Positions 4,841 through 13,126 of a stretch of DNA of 15,887 nucleotides are shown one piece after another. Made by a program: the position numbers and the translations under genes. Position 1 is the stretch's first letter. Each line of letters opens with the position of its first letter. Location of the stretch: assembly GCA_934647145.1 (NCBI GenBank), contig CAKUFB010000034.1, positions 1-15,887 of the forward strand, written 5' to 3'. The notes beneath the pieces are model-generated. The model ran no database searches. It was not told the origin of the DNA and saw nothing but the letters and a program-made list of their open reading frames with translations. The stretch is from an uncultured Clostridia bacterium. Lineage in GTDB: Bacteria > Bacillota > Clostridia > Christensenellales > Aristaeellaceae.

Positions 4841-6586
4841 TTATGCGGTGACGGTTTCCTCGCCGCCCTGGGGCTGCGCGGCCTGCCGCCTGGCGTCCTC
4901 CTCGGCCTCGAGCACCTTGTAGGCCACCTTGCCGACCAGCGTCTTGGGCAGCTCCTGCCGGAACTCGATCTCGTAGGGCATGGCGTATCTGGCGACGTTC
5001 TTCTTCAGGTAGTCAAACAGGATGCGCCGGGTCTCGTCGTTCGCAGGCACGCCCTTGTGCAGCACGACGAAGGCCTTGATCTTCTGCATCCGGTAGGGAT
5101 CGGGCACGCCGATGACGCAGCTCAGGTGTACCAGCTCGTGGTTGTCGATGATGTTCTCGAGCTGGCTGGGATAGATGTTGTAGCCCGAGCTGATAATCAT
5201 GCGCTTGATGCGCTGGCGGTAGTAGACGAAGCCGTCCCTGTCCATCACGCCCAGATCGCCGGTGTGCAGCCAGACGTTGCCGTCGGGATGGCGGCGCAGC
5301 GTGTCGGCGGTTTCCTCGGGGTGGTTGACGTAGCGCAGCATGACCGACGGGCCGCGCAGGCAGATCTCGCCCTCCTCGCCGTAGGGAACCTCCTCCTCGG
5401 TGCCCACTCTGACGATGGCGTAGCAGGTGTCCGGGAAGGGCAGGCCGATCGAGCCCTCGCGCTCGGTGTTGTAGGGCGTCAGGCAGCTGGCGGTGACGCA
5501 CTCGGTGGTGCCGTAGCCCTCGCGGATGCGCACGGAGGCGTTGTGCTCCTTCAGGAAGGCGTCGAAGCGCTTCTTGAGGTCGATAGACAGCGAGTCGCCG
5601 CCCGAGAACACGCCCTTGAGGCAGGACAGATCCACGCCGTCCAGGTCGGGACAGCGCAGGATACCCTCGTAGAGCGTGGGCACGCCCGCGATGTAGTTGG
5701 GCTTCTGCTCCTTGAGTAGCTGGGCGTAGCTCTGCACGTTAAACCGGGGCACCAGGATGCAGCGGCAGCCGTGTACGAGCATCGTGTGAATGCACACGCC
5801 CAGCCCGAAGCCGTGGAACATGGGCATGACCGAGAGCATCGACTGGCCGGGCGCGATGCTGTGGCTCATGGCGCCGGTCTGAAGCGCCAGGGCGTTGAAG
5901 TTCAGGTTGGACAGCTCGATGCCCTTGGTGGTGCCGGTCGTGCCGCCCGAATAGAGGATGGCGGCCGGGTCGTCCTTCCTGCGGGCGGCCTCATACGCGC
6001 CGGTGTAGGCGCGCGCGCCGTCCAGGAACTGCCGCCAGGTCACAAGGTCTGCGCGCGCCGGGTCGGGCTTCGGGTTTTTGCGGCCCTCGGTCAGCGCGTA
6101 GCCGATGTGCTTTAAGAGGGGCAGCGCGTCCATCACCCGGGCGAGAACCAGCTTCTCAAGCGGCGTTTTGCCCCGGATGGCCTCGAACTTGTCCAGGAAC
6201 TGGTCGAGCGTCACGCAGAAGCGGCTCTCGGACTCCTTCAGGAAGAAGGTGATTTCGCCCTCGCTGGACAGCGGATGAATCATGTTGGGCACCGCGCCGA
6301 TCAGGTTGAGCGCGTAGAAGCAGCACACCGCCTGCGGCGTGTTGGGCAGGCACAGCGTCACCCGTTCGCCCTCGCGCACGCCCAGCGCCTTAAAGCCCCT
6401 CGCGCACAGGCGAATGTCCTCCATCATCTCGGCGTAGCTGGTCTTCGCTCCCATAAAGGTATAGGCGGTCAGCTCGGGGTACTTCTTCGCCGCCTCAGCC
6501 ACCAGGCCGACCATTGTCGTGTCCGGATACTGAAGGTGCTCCGGCACGCCGCAGTAAAACTTTAGCCAGGGCTCTTTTTCATTCAT
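4841..6586 (-). CDS. AMP-forming acyl-CoA ligase (long-chain fatty acid type)
   Basis: A 581-residue adenylate-forming enzyme of the ANL superfamily, full length. It should activate a carboxylic acid with ATP to an acyl-adenylate and transfer it to CoA. Visible core motifs are the P-loop-like YSGGTTGTTKG (about residue 213), GYGTTEC (about 358), the ATP-binding HTGDLG (about 445), the hinge and C-terminal segment RIKRMIISSGYNIYPSQLENII, and the catalytic lysine region KTLVGKVAYK near 553. The mature region resembles medium- or long-chain fatty acid ligases; the exact acid is not readable. The ATG at 6586 overlaps the stop of the upstream acyltransferase gene (ATGAATGA) and has GAGGAGG upstream, so the genes are translationally coupled. 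No signal peptide is seen. Confidence 0.9.
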   Translation of the reverse strand: MNEKEPWLKFYCGVPEHLQYPDTTMVGLVAEAAKKYPELTAYTFMGAKTSYAEMMEDIRLCARGFKALGVREGERVTLCLPNTPQAVCCFYALNLIGAVPNMIHPLSSEGEITFFLKESESRFCVTLDQFLDKFEAIRGKTPLEKLVLARVMDALPLLKHIGYALTEGRKNPKPDPARADLVTWRQFLDGARAYTGAYEAARRKDDPAAILYSGGTTGTTKGIELSNLNFNALALQTGAMSHSIAPGQSMLSVMPMFHGFGLGVCIHTMLVHGCRCILVPRFNVQSYAQLLKEQKPNYIAGVPTLYEGILRCPDLDGVDLSCLKGVFSGGDSLSIDLKKRFDAFLKEHNASVRIREGYGTTECVTASCLTPYNTEREGSIGLPFPDTCYAIVRVGTEEEVPYGEEGEICLRGPSVMLRYVNHPEETADTLRRHPDGNVWLHTGDLGVMDRDGFVYYRQRIKRMIISSGYNIYPSQLENIIDNHELVHLSCVIGVPDPYRMQKIKAFVVLHKGVPANDETRRILFDYLKKNVARYAMPYEIEFRQELPKTLVGKVAYKVLEAEEDARRQAAQPQGGEETVTA

Positions 6587-7460
6587 AGTCGACTTCCTCC
6601 TCGATGGGGCGCTCGAGCAGCTCGGGATGGGCGAGCAGGTGCTTGAGCAGCTTCACGGTTTTCGCGTAGTAATAGCCGTCCGCAATGCGCTCGTCGACCG
6701 TCAGGCCGATTTCGAGCACCTCCCGGATGGAATCGCCGCCCTCCTTGTCCACCACGTGGGCCATGCGCTTCTCGCCGATCACGGTGAAGAACGAGTTTGT
6801 GCCCCAGTTGTTCAGGTGGTGGTAGCCGGCATTCAGCTTAATCGAGCCCAGGTTGGTGATGAAGATCGAGGCGTAGTTCGGGTCGCCGTCGATCAGCGCC
6901 CGGGGCACCCGGCCGAAATAGTCCAGCGCGTTGAGCGTCCACATCACCAGCTGCAGCACCGGCCGCGGCAGCCTGGCCAGTATGCCCATCGCGTCCATCG
7001 TACTGCCCTCGTCGGCGTTTTCCCCGCGCACCCGGCTGACCTTCTCCCAGATGCGCCCGTGAATCGTGTCCAGCGTGTCGTCCTCCCGCGCGCGCAGGTA
7101 GATCAGCGTCTCCCCGCCCCTGTCCGAGAACACCTTCTTGGCCACGAAGGCCATTGTGACGTCGTTTCGCTCGTACAGCCGCCGCCCCGCGATGAAGCGG
7201 TTCATGTACGGCCGCAGGAAAAAGCACTTGGCCAACGCGCAGGCGATCACGTGGAAAAAGGTATACCTGAACGCCGGGCTGTCCGCGTTTTTCTTTTCCA
7301 GGTAGGCGTTGATGGGGGTCAGGTCGATGGTCTCGCGAATAAACGCCTCGCAGTCCGTGCGCCTGGGCATCAGATAGGGCATGAAGGTATGCATGGGGTC
7401 GGCTTCCCGCACCCATCGGGCGTCTCGGCGGTCGCCCCAGCGGCGTTTGGATTTGTGCAT
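6579..7460 (-). CDS. E2-like CoA-dependent acyltransferase domain protein (no lipoyl domain)
   Basis: Encodes 293 residues. The start at 7460 (MHKSKRR) is downstream of the promoter at 7533-7561; longer in-frame starts would precede transcription. The protein resembles only the catalytic domain of 2-oxoacid dehydrogenase E2 and chloramphenicol acetyltransferase-fold enzymes. IFITNLGSI (199-207) matches the E2 'ISNLG' strand, NSFFTVIGE (222-230) the following core strand, and DERIADG (256-262) aligns with the active-site DHRxxDG. In that motif the catalytic His is Glu257. There is no lipoyl or E1/E3-binding domain, and no E1 or E3 genes nearby, so it is not a normal dehydrogenase subunit. Overlap with the acyl-CoA ligase gene suggests they act on the same acyl group. 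The acceptor is unknown. Confidence 0.75.
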   Translation of the reverse strand: MHKSKRRWGDRRDARWVREADPMHTFMPYLMPRRTDCEAFIRETIDLTPINAYLEKKNADSPAFRYTFFHVIACALAKCFFLRPYMNRFIAGRRLYERNDVTMAFVAKKVFSDRGGETLIYLRAREDDTLDTIHGRIWEKVSRVRGENADEGSTMDAMGILARLPRPVLQLVMWTLNALDYFGRVPRALIDGDPNYASIFITNLGSIKLNAGYHHLNNWGTNSFFTVIGEKRMAHVVDKEGGDSIREVLEIGLTVDERIADGYYYAKTVKLLKHLLAHPELLERPIEEEVDYE

Positions 7461-7532
7461 ACGGGTGTACCTGCCTCTCTTTGGTTGGCGCGCGAACCGG
7501 CTGCCCGGCGCCTCAAAAACGCGCTCTCGTCT

Positions 7533-7561
7533 ATTATAAAGAATATCCAGCCAAAAGTCCA
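7533..7561 (-). promoter_or_regulatory. Promoter of the acyltransferase-ligase operon
   Basis: On the minus strand TGGACT (7561-7556) and a perfect TATAAT (7538-7533) are 17 bp apart. The start site would be near 7526, leaving a leader of about 65 nt before the ATG at 7460. This position rules out the longest in-frame start at 7562. Confidence 0.7.
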
Positions 7562-7648
7562 CAGTCTCGCCCGAAAAATGTCACATTTTTTTCTTAAGGC
7601 AATAGCGCACAAATGAGGTGGCCGGCCGGCGAATGGATTTTTCGTCAG

Positions 7649-7700
7649 ATGCAAATGTAAATTTCGAAGGTTTACTGGAGGTAAATCGAGAAATTTGCAT
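7649..7700. repeat. AT-rich imperfect hairpin between polC and the acyltransferase operon
   Basis: Perfect 8-bp ends ATGCAAAT (7649-7656) and ATTTGCAT (7693-7700) enclose TTTAC (7671-7675) and GTAAA (7681-7685), and TCGA/TCGA can pair between them. GTAAA also occurs at 7657-7661, so alternative pairing with TTTAC is possible. The sequence is markedly AT-rich compared with its surroundings. It is unlike the SL1/SL2/SL3 family and lacks a U-tract. Confidence 0.55.
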
Positions 7701-7713
7701 GCCGCAGATGGCG

Positions 7714-7733
7714 GAAAAGGCGTCGCCCGACGC
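7714..7733 (-). terminator. Probable terminator of the dxr-polC operon
   Basis: On the minus strand, 24 nt after the polC stop, GCGTC-GGGC-GACGC (7733-7720) forms a 5-bp GC-rich stem followed by CTTTTCC. The stem and U-tract are short, so the call is tentative. Confidence 0.5.
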
Positions 7734-7757
7734 GCCGCTGAATTGTGCGGTGGTGCC

Positions 7758-10700
7758 TTAAGGCGCCGACTGGAAGTCGAACAGCGAGACCTGACTGGTG
7801 GCGGGCATGTCGCCCAGCGCGCCGCTGAGGCGCAGCGCCTCGACGACGGACTTGCCGACCTTGCGGCGCACCATGTCCTCCTGCGAGATAAACGGCCCCT
7901 CCTCGCGGATTTTGACCAGGTTGATCGCGGCGTTTTCGCCCACGCCGGGCAGCGCGCACAGCGGCACGCGGATTTTCTTCGGTGCCTCGATCAGGAACCT
8001 CACCGCGTCGGACTTGTACACGTCGACCGGCAGCAGCTCGATGCCGCGCTCCAGCAGCTCGACGATCGACTCGAGGATGGTGATCGTGTCGGCCTCCTTC
8101 TCCTTTTCGTGCTTGGGCAGGTCGTCCAGCTCGTCGTGCAGCTTCTTGATGTAGTCGCTGGAGCCGACCATGCGGGACGCGTCGAACTTTTCGATGTTCC
8201 GGTGCAGGAAGCAGGCGTAGTACTCGGTGGGGTAGTACACCTTGAAGTAGGCGATGCGCAGCGCCATGGTGACGTAGGCCACGGCGTGCGCCTTGGGGAA
8301 CATGTAGCCGATCTTGCGGCAGGCGTCGATGAACCACCTGGGCACGTTTGCCTCGTTCATGGCCTCCTCCATGCCCTCCTGGAACACGCCGCCCGCCTGA
8401 GCCGCCTTGCCCTTTCGGGTATACTCCATGATGTCGAAGGCCATCTTGCTGGGCACGCCCCAGGCGATGAGCTGGTTCATGATGTCGTCGCGGGTACAGG
8501 GCGCGCTCCTGAGGGTGGCGACGCCGTCTCGCACGATGTCCTGAATGTTGCCCAGCCACACGTCCGTGCCGTGGGACAGGCCCGAAATGCGGATCAGCTC
8601 CTCCATCGACGAGGGCCTGGTGTCCATCAGCATGCCGCGCACGAAGCTGGTGCCGAACTCGGGCACGCCCAGGGTGCCGGTTTCGCAGCGGATCTGCTCC
8701 TTGGTCACGCCCAGCGCCTCGGGGCTGCTGAACAGCGAAATGATGCTCCTGTACACGTCCGGGTCGTCCAGCGGCACCTCCTGCGGCGCGATGCCGGTCA
8801 GATCCTGCAGCTGGCGCAGCATGGTCGGGTCGTCGTGGCCCAGTATGTCCAGCTTGACCAGCACGTCGTGCATGGAGTTGAAGTCGTAGTGGGTGGTGAC
8901 GGTCTCGGTGGTCTGGTCGTCGGCGGGGTGCTGAATGGCGGTGAACTGATAGATTTCGTAGTCCTTGGGCACGACCACCATGCCCGCCGGGTGCTGTCCG
9001 CTGGTGCGCTTGACGCCGGTGCAGCCGGCCGCCAGGCGCTCCTTCTCGGCGTTGGAGACGTTGACGCCCCGCTCCTCCAGGTATTTCAGCACATAGCCGT
9101 ACGCCGTCTTTTCGGCCACGGTGCCGATCGTACCCGCCCGGTAGACCTGCTTCGCGCCGAAGAGCTCCTTGACGTAGTTGTGCGCCACCGGCTGATACAC
9201 GCCCGAGAAGTTCAGGTCGATGTCGGGCACCTTGTCGCCCTTAAAGCCCAGGAACACCTCGAACGGGATGTTGAACCCGTCCTTCATCATCAGCGCGCCG
9301 CACTCGGGGCAGTTCTTGGGCGGCAGGTCGAGGCCGCAGGTGTACTGCTCGGGCACGTCGAACTCAACGTGGTGACACCTCTGGCAGGCATAGTGGGGCG
9401 GCAGCGCGTTGACCTCAGTGATGCCGGTCATGTGCGCCACGAAGGACGAGCCGACCGAGCCTCGCGAGCCGACGATGTAGCCGTCGCTCATCGACTTTTT
9501 GACCAGCTTGACCGCGATATTGTACAGTGTGGAGAAGCCGTAGCCGCAGATCGACCCCAGCTCCTTGTCCAGCCGCGCCTGAACGATCTCGGGCAGCGGG
9601 TCGCCGTACAGCTCGTGCGCGCGCCGGAGCGACTCGCTGCGGATGAAGTTTTCCGCCTCCGGCCAGAAGGGCTGGAAGGTCTCCTTGCCCTCGGGGTGCT
9701 TGACGAAGATGCTGACCTTTTCGACCCGGTCGGCGATTTTGTTGGGATTGTCCACCACCACCTCCATCGCCTTTTCAGGCCCCAGGTAGGCAAACTCCTC
9801 CAGCATTTCGTCGGTCGTGCGGAAATAGAGCGGCGCCTGCTGATCGGCGTCCTCGAAGCCCTTGGCGTTCATGATGATGGCGCGGAAGATCGCGTCCTTG
9901 GGATCCTTGAAGTGTACGTCGCCGGTCGCCACCACGGGCAGGTTCATTTCCTCGCCCAGGCGCACGATCACGCGGTTGTACTCGCGCAGCGCCTCCTCGT
10001 CCTTGGCCGTGCCGTCGCGGATCATGAACTGGTTGTTGCCGATGGGCTGAATCTCCAGGTAGTCGTAGAAGCTGGCGATGCGGCGCAGGGTCTTCTGATC
10101 CTTGCCCGCAACCACCGCCCGGAACAGCTCGCCCGCCTCGCAGGCGCTGCCGATGATCAGGCCCTCGCGATACCGCCGGATCAGGCCGCGCGGTAGGCGG
10201 GGCGTGCGGTGGAAGTAGTGAAGGTGCGCCTCGCTGACCAGCCGGTTCAGGTTGAACATGCCGGTCTGGTTATAGGCCAAAAGGATGATGTGATAGGCCT
10301 GGCCGCCCGCGTCGCCCACGAACACCGTGTTGAGCTCGGGCAGTGTAATGACGTGCTTTTCCTCGCGCAGTTTTTTGAGCGCGATCATCAGCATCTCGGC
10401 CGTGGCGCGCGCGTCGTGCACCGCCCGGTGCGCCTTGGTCAGGTCGATGCCCAGGAACTTGCACATCGCCCCCAGCTTGAAGCTCTTCTGCTCGGGGTAG
10501 AGGTTGCGCACCAGCGTCAGCGTGTCCAGCTTGGGGTGGTCGAAGGGCAGGCCGGCCGCCTTGAAGGCGCGGTCGAAAAAGGCCATGTCGAAGGAGGCGT
10601 TGTGCGCAACCAGCACCGCGCCCTCGCAGAACCTCGCAAAGTCATGTATCACGTCCTCGATGGCGGGCATGCCGGTCAGCATGCCGCTGGTGATGCCGGT

Positions 10701-12089
10701 CAGCTCGACCACCTTGTCCGGAATCGGACGGCCGGGGTTGATGAGCTGGGAGTAGGAGGCCACCTCCGCCCCATTTTCAAACCGCACCGCGCCGATCTCG
10801 ATGATCATGTCGGTGGCCACGTTGAGGCCGGTGGTCTCCACGTCCAGCACCACGTAGGGCGTGTCGGCCAGCGCGCGCTCGTCGGGCAGGTCGACCACCT
10901 GCGCCGCGTCGTCGATCAGGTAGCCCTCGCAGCCCGGAATCAGCTTGATGTCGTTCTTCTTGGCCGCGCCGAACGCCTCGGGGAAGGCCTGCAGCACGCC
11001 GTGGTCGGTGATGGCCACTGCCGGGTGCCCCCATTTGGCCGCCTGCCTGATCAGGTCGCTGGCCGAGGACAGGCCGTCCATCGTGCTCATCTGGGTGTGC
11101 ATGTGCAGCTCGACGCGCTTGCGCTCGGCGGTGTCCTTGCGGGTGGGCTTGTCCTCGCGCATGATGTCGTCCACCATCACGGTCATCTCGTGGGTGAAGT
11201 GATCCTGCTGATAGCGCCCGCGCAGGCGCACGTACGGCCCCTCCTTGAGCACCGAGGCAAGCGCCTTGATCTCGTGCATGGCGCGCTCGTCGTCGCCCCC
11301 GCGCGTGGCCGCGAAGATCTTGCAGGGCAGCGTGCCGGTATAGTCGGTCACGGCGAAGGTCATGAGCAGCGCCGTGTCGTTCTTGATCGCCCGCTCCTCA
11401 TAGCTGAACACCTCGCCCACGACGGTAATGCGCCCCGCGTCCTCGGTGACCTCGCTGATCGGCACGCTGGGGCCGGTGATCGAGCGGCCGTAAAGCAGGC
11501 GCTTCATCGCCTCCTGCTTGGGGTTGGGCTTGGCGGGGGTGTACATCATCTGCGCCAGCCGCTCCTCCTTCTCCTGCTGCTGCTGCGCGATGGCGGCCAG
11601 GCGCGCCTTTTCGTCGCCGGTCAGCGACAGCACGACGCGGCACTCGACGTGGAACATTTCCTTCATCAGGCCGCTCAGAAAGGCGGGAACGCCCTTCTTC
11701 TCCAGCACCTGCGCGCCCACCTCGTCGGCCAGGGAAATGGTCAGCGTGTCCTCCTCGAGCGCCCAGACCGCCGTGTGCAGGTAAGGTCTGGCGCCCGGCA
11801 TTTCCTGTCCCACGATGTCCAGCAGGAACGCGCGGTAGGGCGCGAGATCCTCCCGCACGCTGTCCTCAAGCGCCGGGTAGCGGACGCTCAGCGTCACCTG
11901 GAACCCCGGAAACTGCGCCGTAAACGCCCGCGCGAGCGCCCGGTACTGGTCGGCCGGGATCAGCTCCAGCGAGTTGAGTATGACGTGCATTTTCGTCGCC
12001 GCGCGGTTGACCTGCACCTTGTCAAAGGACAAAAGCGGAGCCAGCTTGCCCAGCTCGCCCTTGAGAACCACCTTCCATCCGTCGTCCAT
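7758..12089 (-). CDS. polC: DNA polymerase III alpha subunit, PolC type
   Basis: The replicative polymerase of low-GC Gram-positive lineages, 1443 residues, full length. An N-terminal region and OB-type domain precede a split PHP domain (VELHMHTQMSTMDG, about 330; ITDHG). The PHP domain is interrupted by a DEDDh proofreading exonuclease with DVETTG (about 413), AHNASFD, and HRAVHDARATAEM (about 555). The polymerase core has GYIVGSRGSVGSSF (about 870), a zinc-finger-like pair of Cys motifs (CQRCHH about 898, CPECG about 930), PDIDLNFS (about 956) and VKLDILGHDD (about 1078) with the catalytic aspartates, and SGQHPAG. MFPKAHAVAY (about 1268) and a helix-hairpin-helix segment follow. The ATG at 12089 lies 2 nt after the ispG stop with AAGAGGA upstream; a TTG at 12095 is the alternative. 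It ends the operon. Confidence 0.98.
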   Translation of the reverse strand: MDDGWKVVLKGELGKLAPLLSFDKVQVNRAATKMHVILNSLELIPADQYRALARAFTAQFPGFQVTLSVRYPALEDSVREDLAPYRAFLLDIVGQEMPGARPYLHTAVWALEEDTLTISLADEVGAQVLEKKGVPAFLSGLMKEMFHVECRVVLSLTGDEKARLAAIAQQQQEKEERLAQMMYTPAKPNPKQEAMKRLLYGRSITGPSVPISEVTEDAGRITVVGEVFSYEERAIKNDTALLMTFAVTDYTGTLPCKIFAATRGGDDERAMHEIKALASVLKEGPYVRLRGRYQQDHFTHEMTVMVDDIMREDKPTRKDTAERKRVELHMHTQMSTMDGLSSASDLIRQAAKWGHPAVAITDHGVLQAFPEAFGAAKKNDIKLIPGCEGYLIDDAAQVVDLPDERALADTPYVVLDVETTGLNVATDMIIEIGAVRFENGAEVASYSQLINPGRPIPDKVVELTGITSGMLTGMPAIEDVIHDFARFCEGAVLVAHNASFDMAFFDRAFKAAGLPFDHPKLDTLTLVRNLYPEQKSFKLGAMCKFLGIDLTKAHRAVHDARATAEMLMIALKKLREEKHVITLPELNTVFVGDAGGQAYHIILLAYNQTGMFNLNRLVSEAHLHYFHRTPRLPRGLIRRYREGLIIGSACEAGELFRAVVAGKDQKTLRRIASFYDYLEIQPIGNNQFMIRDGTAKDEEALREYNRVIVRLGEEMNLPVVATGDVHFKDPKDAIFRAIIMNAKGFEDADQQAPLYFRTTDEMLEEFAYLGPEKAMEVVVDNPNKIADRVEKVSIFVKHPEGKETFQPFWPEAENFIRSESLRRAHELYGDPLPEIVQARLDKELGSICGYGFSTLYNIAVKLVKKSMSDGYIVGSRGSVGSSFVAHMTGITEVNALPPHYACQRCHHVEFDVPEQYTCGLDLPPKNCPECGALMMKDGFNIPFEVFLGFKGDKVPDIDLNFSGVYQPVAHNYVKELFGAKQVYRAGTIGTVAEKTAYGYVLKYLEERGVNVSNAEKERLAAGCTGVKRTSGQHPAGMVVVPKDYEIYQFTAIQHPADDQTTETVTTHYDFNSMHDVLVKLDILGHDDPTMLRQLQDLTGIAPQEVPLDDPDVYRSIISLFSSPEALGVTKEQIRCETGTLGVPEFGTSFVRGMLMDTRPSSMEELIRISGLSHGTDVWLGNIQDIVRDGVATLRSAPCTRDDIMNQLIAWGVPSKMAFDIMEYTRKGKAAQAGGVFQEGMEEAMNEANVPRWFIDACRKIGYMFPKAHAVAYVTMALRIAYFKVYYPTEYYACFLHRNIEKFDASRMVGSSDYIKKLHDELDDLPKHEKEKEADTITILESIVELLERGIELLPVDVYKSDAVRFLIEAPKKIRVPLCALPGVGENAAINLVKIREEGPFISQEDMVRRKVGKSVVEALRLSGALGDMPATSQVSLFDFQSAP

Positions 12090-12091
12090 CG

Positions 12092-13126
12092 TCAAATCCT
12101 CTTGCGTATTTCGTCCATGAGCGCCTCGTACAGGTCGCCCTTCACCTCGCGCGCCCTGCCGCCCTTCACAAACAGCGCGCCGCCGGTCTTGCTGCCCGCC
12201 AGGCCCAGATCAGCCTCGCGCGCCTCGCCCGGCCCGTTGACCACGCAGCCCATGACCGCCACCCTGAGCGGGGTTTTGACCTGCCTCGTGGCCTCCTGCA
12301 CGCGCCTGGCGATGCCCGCCACGTCGATGCAGGTGCGGCTGCAGGTCGGGCAGGAGATCACGTCCACCCCCGCGCGCAGGCCGAGCGCCCGCAGGATTTC
12401 AATCGCCGCCTCGGGCTCGGGCAGCGGCGAGCCGGTCAAAGACACCCGAATCGTGTCCCCTATGTCGTCCAGGAGCAGCGCGCCGATGCCGATGGCGCTC
12501 TTGGTGTTGCCCATGCCCGGCGTGCCCGCCTCGGTCACGCCCACGTGCAGCGGGTAGTCGCAGACGCGGCTGGCCAGGCGATAGGCCTCGACCGTCTTTC
12601 GCACGTCGGTCGCCTTGAGCGAGAGCACGATGTCCTCAAACCCGCACCTTTCCAGCATTCTCGCGTGGGAAAGCGCGCTCTCGACCATGCCCTCGGCCGT
12701 CACGCCTCCGTATTTGTTCAGGACATCCTTCTCAAGAGAGCCGGAGTTCACCCCGATGCGCACCGGCGCGTGATGCGTTTTCAGGCAGTCCGCAAGCTCC
12801 CGCACGTTTTTCTCCCCGCCGATGTTGCCCGGGTTGATGCGCACCTTGGCCACGCCGTTTTCCAGCGCGCCGATCGCCAGCCTATGGTTAAAGTGGATGT
12901 CTGCCACCAGCGGCACCGGGCTTTCGTCCGCCAGGCGGCGCAGCGTCCTGACGCACGCCTCGTCGTGCACCGCCAGGCGCACAATATCGCAGCCGTTTTC
13001 GGCCAGCGCCCGAATCTGCGCGATCGTCGCCTCGAAATCGCGGCTGTCCGTGTTGGTCATCGACTGCACCGACACCGGCGCGCCCCCGCCGATGAGCACG
13101 CCGCCCACGTTCACCTGTCTGGTCAT
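12092..13126 (-). CDS. ispG: 4-hydroxy-3-methylbut-2-enyl-diphosphate synthase
   Basis: Converts 2-C-methyl-D-erythritol-2,4-cyclodiphosphate to HMBPP, the next-to-last step of the MEP isoprenoid pathway, using a [4Fe-4S] cluster. The 344 residues fit the short bacterial IspG/GcpE form. It opens with VNVGGVLIGGGAPVSVQSMTNTD, typical of the TIM barrel start, and contains IHFNHRLA and RINPGNIG. The cluster ligands are in CPTCSRTC (about 257) and the Cys of GCVVNGPGEA (about 291). The ATG at 13126 overlaps the upstream stop (ATGA) and has AAGGAGGAAGAGG upstream; longer in-frame starts are not supported. The pathway partner dxr is in the same operon. The electron donor and IspH are not in the window. 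Confidence 0.97.
   Translation of the reverse strand: MTRQVNVGGVLIGGGAPVSVQSMTNTDSRDFEATIAQIRALAENGCDIVRLAVHDEACVRTLRRLADESPVPLVADIHFNHRLAIGALENGVAKVRINPGNIGGEKNVRELADCLKTHHAPVRIGVNSGSLEKDVLNKYGGVTAEGMVESALSHARMLERCGFEDIVLSLKATDVRKTVEAYRLASRVCDYPLHVGVTEAGTPGMGNTKSAIGIGALLLDDIGDTIRVSLTGSPLPEPEAAIEILRALGLRAGVDVISCPTCSRTCIDVAGIARRVQEATRQVKTPLRVAVMGCVVNGPGEAREADLGLAGSKTGGALFVKGGRAREVKGDLYEALMDEIRKRI

Noticed and set aside
3801..5719. Plus-strand open frames of 328 and 311 codons opposite the secreted protein and the ligase, and a 329-codon frame at 6627-7616.
   Set aside because: Same shadow effect; the minus-strand genes have start sites, ribosome binding sites and recognisable motifs.
7695..12557. 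Two very long plus-strand open frames (833 and 782 codons) opposite polC and ispG.
   Set aside because: They are antisense frames kept open by GC-rich codon bias; the minus strand carries complete, motif-rich PolC and IspG, and the plus-strand translations are low complexity without domains.
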